Positions 63,692 through 64,000 of a stretch of 64,000 nucleotides of DNA are shown in pieces. The position numbers and the translations under genes were made by a program. The DNA is from Amoebophrya sp. A120 (taxonomy: Eukaryota > Sar > Dinophyceae > Syndiniales > Amoebophryaceae), in NCBI GenBank assembly GCA_905178155.1, contig CAJINV010000016.1, forward strand, positions 773,386 through 837,385, given 5' to 3'. How positions within the stretch are numbered: position 1 is the stretch's first letter; every line of letters begins with the position of its first letter. The notes beneath the pieces are model-generated. The model saw only the letters and a list, made by a program, of their open reading frames with translations, had not been told where the DNA came from and searched no databases.

Positions 63692-64000
63692 ATGCCCTCC
63701 ATTAACAGTCTGCTTCTGATCGCGCCGCCAGGTGGTGGCAAGGGAACGGTGACGAAACTTTTGCTGAACCGGTGTAAATATGCATAATGCAAAAGTAACG
63801 TACTAGTATAAATTGCATTACAAATTTTGGCAAGAAAAAAAATGGAATTTGTAATGCTGTTTTACCTTAGGAGGAAGATTTGTCATGCGTATTTGCAAGT
63901 AGTACGAGTACGATACTTTTGCACAGCATAGTAAAGCGCTTTTCTCCCAGTACCCGCAGCAGCATTTTTCCATGGGGGATGTGTTGCGGAAAAATTTGGA
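63692..64000 (+). CDS. Adenylate kinase family, 3'-partial
   Basis: Nucleoside-monophosphate kinase, ATP + AMP to 2 ADP or a relative. The exon 63692-63778 encodes MPSINSLLLIAPPGGGKGT, with the P-loop at residues 11-19. After a C-family introner (63779-63930, TSD GTAAA) the frame resumes at 63936 with YPQQHFSMGDVLRKNL, the NMP-binding start (usual form HISTGDLLR). The gene runs off the right edge. The Gly-Gly-Gly P-loop replaces the usual Gly-Ala-Gly. Confidence 0.88.
63779..63930. mobile_element. Introner, family C
   Basis: TSD GTAAA at 63774-63778 and 63931-63935. Splits adenylate kinase after its P-loop helix. Confidence 0.94.

Noticed and set aside
1-64000. CRISPR array, tRNA, rRNA, bacterial promoter/operon signals
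   Set aside because: The many spaced repeats are introner-internal motifs, not equal-length repeats with spacers. No tRNA or rRNA core was recognised, and the gene structure is eukaryotic.

Overview
This looks like nuclear DNA of an alveolate protist, most likely a dinoflagellate-lineage parasite of the Syndiniales/Amoebophrya kind. That placement is inference. It rests on small gene-dense spacing, every recognised gene on the + strand, a bacterial-type malate:quinone oxidoreductase, a delta-tubulin, and coding regions packed with inverted-repeat introns of the invasive type reported from Amoebophrya. No rRNA, tRNA or CRISPR array was seen.

Layout, all on +: a large low-complexity protein open at the left edge (to 8649); an SLC35-type transporter (10471-16745); a small basic protein (17794-18391); malate:quinone oxidoreductase (19521-23329); hexose-6-phosphate mutarotase (24651-25953); a C2-like/coiled-coil protein (26633-31707); delta-tubulin without introns (32508-34553); an OSCA/TMEM63-like channel (36841-45631); a mitochondrial inner-membrane signal peptidase (48454-49843); a 75-residue protein (51699-52247); a protein kinase (54587-59014); and the start of an adenylate kinase (63692 to the right edge).

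The dominant feature is a set of introner-like elements. I delimit 59 copies (about 18.8 kb, 29% of the window) in about 15 families, labelled A to P here; K is used only for a decayed element inside a GT-AG intron and is not counted. Each starts TAT or a one-base variant, ends ATA, has terminal inverted repeats (TIRs) of 15-60 bp, and is flanked by a short direct repeat, a target-site duplication (TSD) of about 5 bp. The TSD is identical in 42 copies and diverged in 16; one copy is cut by the window edge. Removing each element with one TSD copy joins the flanking exons in frame. In five genes the whole exon chain, computed this way together with the ordinary GT-AG introns, is an exact multiple of three: 1095, 426, 558, 803 and 562 codons. 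None of the copies I checked can be placed as a GT-AG intron, and several subfamilies occur in both orientations. All families share many copies of a short internal motif, ATTTGTCATGC or its complement.

Some elements are nested or carry later insertions: one introner inside another (2225 in 2215), a 2.44-kb insertion with a frameshifted ORF (14128-16569), a 525-bp insertion with a 15-bp TSD (42131-42655), and short (ATG)n-tailed inserts. GC-rich or low-complexity blocks without recognisable genes lie at 34.6-36.8 kb, inside an introner at 38.6-39.5 kb, and at 46.2-48.0 kb, the last between two identical 48-bp repeats. The genes themselves are not an operon: they are mitochondrial, sugar-phosphate, membrane-transport and basal-body functions side by side.
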